Source of the DNA: Olsenella uli DSM 7084
Lineage (GTDB): Bacteria; Actinomycetota; Coriobacteriia; Coriobacteriales; Atopobiaceae
Length of the DNA: 64,000 bases
Direction: 5' to 3'
Assembly (NCBI RefSeq): GCF_000143845.1
Contig: NC_014363.1
Span: forward strand, 1,969,186 to 2,033,185
The position numbers were made by a program, and so were the translations under genes. The first letter of the stretch is position 1. Each line of letters opens with the position of its first letter. Below are positions 61,481 to 64,000 of the stretch, in pieces. The notes under the pieces were generated by a model. It worked only from the letters and a program-made list of their open reading frames with translations. It was not told the DNA's origin and did no database searches.

Positions 61481-62785
61481 CTACGCGCTCGCCGCGCTGG
61501 TAGCGGGCGTGCCTTGCTCCGCCTCGCCCGTCTCGAACTGCCTGACCTCGTGCGCAGACATCGACTGCACATACGAGGGTCCCTGACTCAGTGACCATGT
61601 CTGGGAGGGGAGCGAGTGCAGGGTGATCCAACCCTTGGAGCTCGAGCGGTCGAAGAGGTCACCGTGGCCGTAGGTTGCCAGCTCCCTGCTGTAGAGCGAA
61701 TAGTCCGACCTGCGACCAGTCACCGTGAACGTGCCCTTGTAGAACTTGGCCCTCACCTCGCCCGTGACGAACCGCTGGGTGTTGGCTATGAAAGAGTCGA
61801 GTGCGTTCTTGAGGGGAGAGAACCAGAGGCCGTCGTAGACGAGATTGGCCCAGCGCTGGTCGATGCCGGACTTGTAGTGCAGTGTGTCGTGGTCAAGGCA
61901 CATAGACTCAAGGGCCTGGTGTGCGCCGATCAGAGCGAGTGACGCCGGGCACTCGTAGCACTCTCGACTCTTGATGCCAATGACACGGTCCTCGATCATG
62001 TCGATGCGCCCGAAGGCGTTGGCACCCGCAATGCCATTGAGCTCGATGATGAGGTCCAGCAGAGGCATCTCCGTGCCATCCAGAGAGACGGGCGTTCCCC
62101 GCTCGAAGCCAAGGGTGACCTCGCATGGCGCGTCGGGGGCGTCCTCAGGGTCTGTGGTCATCGTCCAGATGTCCGCCGGGGGCTCACTCCACGCATCTTC
62201 GAGGACACCGCACTCGATGGCACGGCCGAAGAGGTTGTCATCGATCGAGTAGGGCTTATCAGCAGTCGTGGGCACGGGCACGTCATGAGCGGCGGCCCAG
62301 TCCATCTCCTGCTCACGGGTCAGCAGGTCCCAATCCCGCACGGGGGCGATGACCCTGAGGGTTGGGTCGATCGCGTGTATTGAGGTCTCAAAGCGCACCT
62401 GGTCGTTACCCTTGCCGGTGCAGCCGTGGGCAATGTAGGCGGCACCGTGGTGGTGCGCCGCCTCGACCATGTAGGCCGATATCATGGGACGGGACAGGGC
62501 AGAGAGGAGCGGGTAGGTCCCCTCATAAAGACCGTTTGCGGCGATTGCCTTGGTCAATATCTGGTCGGCATATTCGCTGCGCATGTCAACCGACTCGGCG
62601 GCGACGGCGCCCATGTCCAAGGCCTTCTGTTTGACCCAGCCCAGGTCCTGGGACTCCTGTCCCACGTTACAGCAGATCGCAACGACATCGAGGCCCTTCT
62701 CGACCTGAAGCCACTTCACCATGACAGAGGTGTCCAGTCCGCCCGAGTACGCGAGAACTACCTTTTCCTTGCTTGAGCTTGCCAT
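61481..62785 (-). CDS. argG: Argininosuccinate synthase
   Basis: Condenses citrulline and aspartate using ATP. 434 residues from ATG 62785 (GGGGAG eight bases upstream; GTG 62794 overlaps that site). PP-loop AYSGGLDTSVMVKWL near residues 11-25, then GNDQVRFE, SIDDNLFGRAIECG, and RESYECPA-type KSRECYECPASLALI. Upstream lies a leader peptide and terminator that look like a transcription attenuator, so expression should respond to arginyl-tRNA supply. Confidence 0.97.
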   Translation of the reverse strand: MASSSKEKVVLAYSGGLDTSVMVKWLQVEKGLDVVAICCNVGQESQDLGWVKQKALDMGAVAAESVDMRSEYADQILTKAIAANGLYEGTYPLLSALSRPMISAYMVEAAHHHGAAYIAHGCTGKGNDQVRFETSIHAIDPTLRVIAPVRDWDLLTREQEMDWAAAHDVPVPTTADKPYSIDDNLFGRAIECGVLEDAWSEPPADIWTMTTDPEDAPDAPCEVTLGFERGTPVSLDGTEMPLLDLIIELNGIAGANAFGRIDMIEDRVIGIKSRECYECPASLALIGAHQALESMCLDHDTLHYKSGIDQRWANLVYDGLWFSPLKNALDSFIANTQRFVTGEVRAKFYKGTFTVTGRRSDYSLYSRELATYGHGDLFDRSSSKGWITLHSLPSQTWSLSQGPSYVQSMSAHEVRQFETGEAEQGTPATSAASA

Positions 62786-62901
62786 TGCCGCCACTCCCCG
62801 AAGGTCGCCGTGTTTGACGTATGCCCGTCCCGCCCGGCCAGGGTCTCCTGATCGGACGAGTGGTATGCTGCTCGTGGACCCCAGGGCTCCTCCGGGTCAA
62901 C

Positions 62902-62923
62902 AAAAAACCCGGCGATGCCGGGT
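62902..62923 (-). terminator. Attenuator terminator in the argG leader
   Basis: Seven-base arms ACCCGGC (62917-62923) and GCCGGGT (62907-62913) around a 3-base loop, followed by TTTTTT on the minus strand. It lies 46 bases past the leader-peptide stop and 116 bases before argG. Its 5' arm can alternatively pair with the end of the leader peptide coding region. Confidence 0.85.
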
Positions 62924-63032
62924 GTCGTCGCAGTCTAGATGTGTGGGTGAGAACGAAGCGTCTCGGTGACTAGGACAACACGCACTGGCGTCGCAGCAGG
63001 ATTCGTCGAGCCTGACGTCGCTGGGCCAGCGC
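62915..63032 (-). promoter_or_regulatory. Four-segment attenuator structure upstream of argGH
   Basis: Segment 1 (63025-63032, GCGCUGGC) pairs with segment 2 start (62982-62989, GCCAGUGC), 8 pairs with one G-U. Segment 2 alternatively pairs with segment 3: GUGUUGUC (62974-62981) with GACGACAC (62922-62929), 8 pairs, extended by GUGC (62982-62985) with GCAU (62915-62918) across a 3-base bulge. That antiterminator takes up the terminator's 5' arm. A ribosome stalled at codons 12-13 would cover segment 1 and free segment 2; one that reaches the stop codon would cover segment 2 and let the terminator form. Confidence 0.75.
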
Positions 63033-63053
63033 GAGCTGAATGCCGTTTGCCAT
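62970..63053 (-). CDS. Arginine-rich leader peptide of the argGH operon
   Basis: 27 codons from ATG 63053, preceded by AGAGGGAAG at proper spacing, ending TAG. It starts MANGIQLALA and has three Arg-Arg pairs, codons 12-13 (CGA CGT), 16-17 (CGA CGA) and 21-22 (CGA CGC), within QRRQARRILLRRQ. Six arginines of 27, four of them the CGA codon, placed before an alternative-stem/terminator structure, are the marks of a ribosome-sensed attenuator. The peptide itself probably has no other function. Confidence 0.78.
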   Translation of the reverse strand: MANGIQLALAQRRQARRILLRRQCVLS

Positions 63054-63109
63054 GGTGCTTCCCTCTTCTCGATGTCACGGGCCACAAGGTGGCATGTCTG
63101 GTTGGGGGT

Positions 63110-63137
63110 ACTTTAGCTCCTGTGCTCGACCACGCAA
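63110..63137 (-). promoter_or_regulatory. Probable promoter of the arg leader
   Basis: Minus strand TTGCGT (63132-63137), 16-base spacer, TAAAGT (63110-63115). The transcript would start near 63102, about 50 bases before the leader ATG. Both hexamers are imperfect. The rest of the gap between here and the kinase gene ending at 63242 shows nothing further. Confidence 0.4.
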
Positions 63138-63241
63138 GCCAAAACTGCCACTGGTCACAACACCGAAACAAAGTGACGTTCGCAATCGCGGCGGCGGAGG
63201 CGGACGTGCCGCCCTGACCCCCATCCAAACGATCGAGGCTG

Positions 63242-64000
63242 TCAGCCCCTCTCCGTCAGCACCTCTCCCCCACTGCCAAACGTCACCGTAAACACGGATC
63301 CCCGTGGCTGGTTCTCGCCTACGGCGACGCGAGCACCGTGGCGGGCAAGGATGGTCTTCACAAGCGAGAGGCCTATGCCCGCGCCACCAAACTCGCGCGA
63401 GCGCGACTTGTTGACTCGGTAGAAGGGTTCGAACACAAGCTCCCGTACGTCGGGCGCAATGCCCACGCCCGTGTCGGAAACGGTGGCCACGGCCCCCTCC
63501 CTTGACGCGGAGAGCTGCAGCTCGACTTTTCCGCCATTAAAATTGTAGCGGATGGCATTCTCGGCCAGGTTGTAGAAGGCGCGGTAGAGAAGGCTCGCGT
63601 TGCCCATGACCGAGACGGGCTGGACATGGCAAGAGAGCGAGACGTTGCTCTCGTGGGCAAGGGGACCAAGGTCTGCTGCGACATGGGCGAGAACCGAATC
63701 GAGGGACACGCGCTGGACGTCGGGCAGCTCCCCCGTGTCCGTGAGCTCGAGGAGGTTGCCGACGAGGGAGGAGAGTCGGTTGACATACGTCTCCATCGTG
63801 TTGACCAGCTCGTCATACTCAGTCTGCTGCCTCTCCTTCTTCCTGAACACGTCGATACGCGTGCGCAGCACGGCGAGCGGCGTCCTCAGCTCGTGCGCAG
63901 CGCTGGCGGAGAAGCGCCTCTGCATCGCGAACGCCTCATCCAGCTGGCAGGTCATCTGGTTGAACGATCTCACGAGCTCCTTGATCTCCTCGCCGCCGTC
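63242..64000 (-). CDS. Sensor histidine kinase (5' end cut by window edge)
   Basis: C-terminal 252 residues of a HisKA-type kinase; the gene continues past 64000, since the reading frame is open to the edge (DGGEEIKELVRSFN is the end of a HAMP domain), so an internal codon at 63973 is not the start. H-box SASAAHELRTPLAVL, N-box NLAENAIRYNFNGG, DTGVGIAPDVRELVFEP and GGAGIGLSLVKTIL. Its partner regulator should lie upstream outside the window. No terminator is visible directly after it. Confidence 0.92.
   Translation of the reverse strand, partial: DGGEEIKELVRSFNQMTCQLDEAFAMQRRFSASAAHELRTPLAVLRTRIDVFRKKERQQTEYDELVNTMETYVNRLSSLVGNLLELTDTGELPDVQRVSLDSVLAHVAADLGPLAHESNVSLSCHVQPVSVMGNASLLYRAFYNLAENAIRYNFNGGKVELQLSASREGAVATVSDTGVGIAPDVRELVFEPFYRVNKSRSREFGGAGIGLSLVKTILARHGARVAVGENQPRGSVFTVTFGSGGEVLTERG

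Noticed and set aside
62935-63228. A 97-codon minus-strand reading frame upstream of argG
   Set aside because: It overlaps the promoter, leader peptide and terminator, has no ribosome site and no protein-like composition. The 27-codon leader in another frame has a good ribosome site and explains the region.
1-64000. CRISPR arrays, insertion sequences, prophage or toxin-antitoxin loci
   Set aside because: No regularly spaced repeats, transposase motifs, integrases, phage genes or recognisable toxin-antitoxin pairs were seen on either strand.

Overview
The window looks like chromosome from a high-GC Gram-positive of the class Coriobacteriia (Olsenella/Atopobiaceae-like). The evidence is the strongly GC-rich third positions, an actinobacterial fhaA-fhaB-pstP-rodA-pbpA-pknB block, an MtrAB-like two-component pair, Tat lipoproteins, a small SRP RNA, a membrane-bound LuxR regulator and a fermentative agmatine deiminase pathway. 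I see no prophage, IS element or CRISPR array. Nearly everything is vertical-looking core or niche metabolism. Genus-level placement is inference.

Layout. 1-3072: recR (cut by the window edge), ybaB and dnaX, the usual recombination/replication cluster. 3225-15657: a histidine phosphatase, a GtrA-type membrane protein, three glycoside hydrolase family 3 (GH3) enzymes of three different architectures (soluble-like with a membrane tail, circularly permuted and double-anchored, Tat lipoprotein), a small lipoprotein, and a divergent LytTR two-component system with direct repeats resembling LytTR sites in between. 15750-25502: DedA, SRP RNA, adenine deaminase, an LPXTG beta-helix surface protein, pgi, thioredoxin, a PAP2 phosphatase and a phosphodiesterase. 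25529-30646: a second LytTR/LytS pair in an operon with a glycosyltransferase and a QueT-family transporter, divergent from a YitT protein. 30703-37895: agmatine deiminase, putrescine carbamoyltransferase, an amino-acid/polyamine antiporter, an AguR-like regulator and carbamate kinase, which together form the ATP-yielding agmatine pathway. 38228-42159: GluQ-RS-like enzyme, tRNA-Ser, a tandemly duplicated tRNA-Arg(ACG) cassette, a small gene behind a near-perfect SOS box, serS and tRNA-Leu.

42248-52021: a Ser/Thr phosphorylation and cell-wall elongation operon: membrane kinase, FhaA, FhaB, PP2C phosphatase, a single polypeptide joining a RodA-type SEDS polymerase to a class B penicillin-binding protein, and a PASTA kinase. 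tRNA-Arg(CCT) follows. 52084-59964: purC, an MtrAB-like pair, a Tat lipoprotein that may play the LpqB part, purB and membrane proteins. 60017-63137: argH and argG behind what reads as a complete ribosome-mediated attenuator: a 27-codon arginine-rich leader peptide, mutually exclusive RNA stems and an intrinsic terminator. The window ends inside a sensor kinase gene.

The most notable items are the arginine leader-peptide attenuator of argGH, the RodA-PBP fusion, the SOS-box gene of unknown function, and the GH3/LytTR island. Start codons were chosen by ribosome-binding site and family alignment from memory; no database search was possible.
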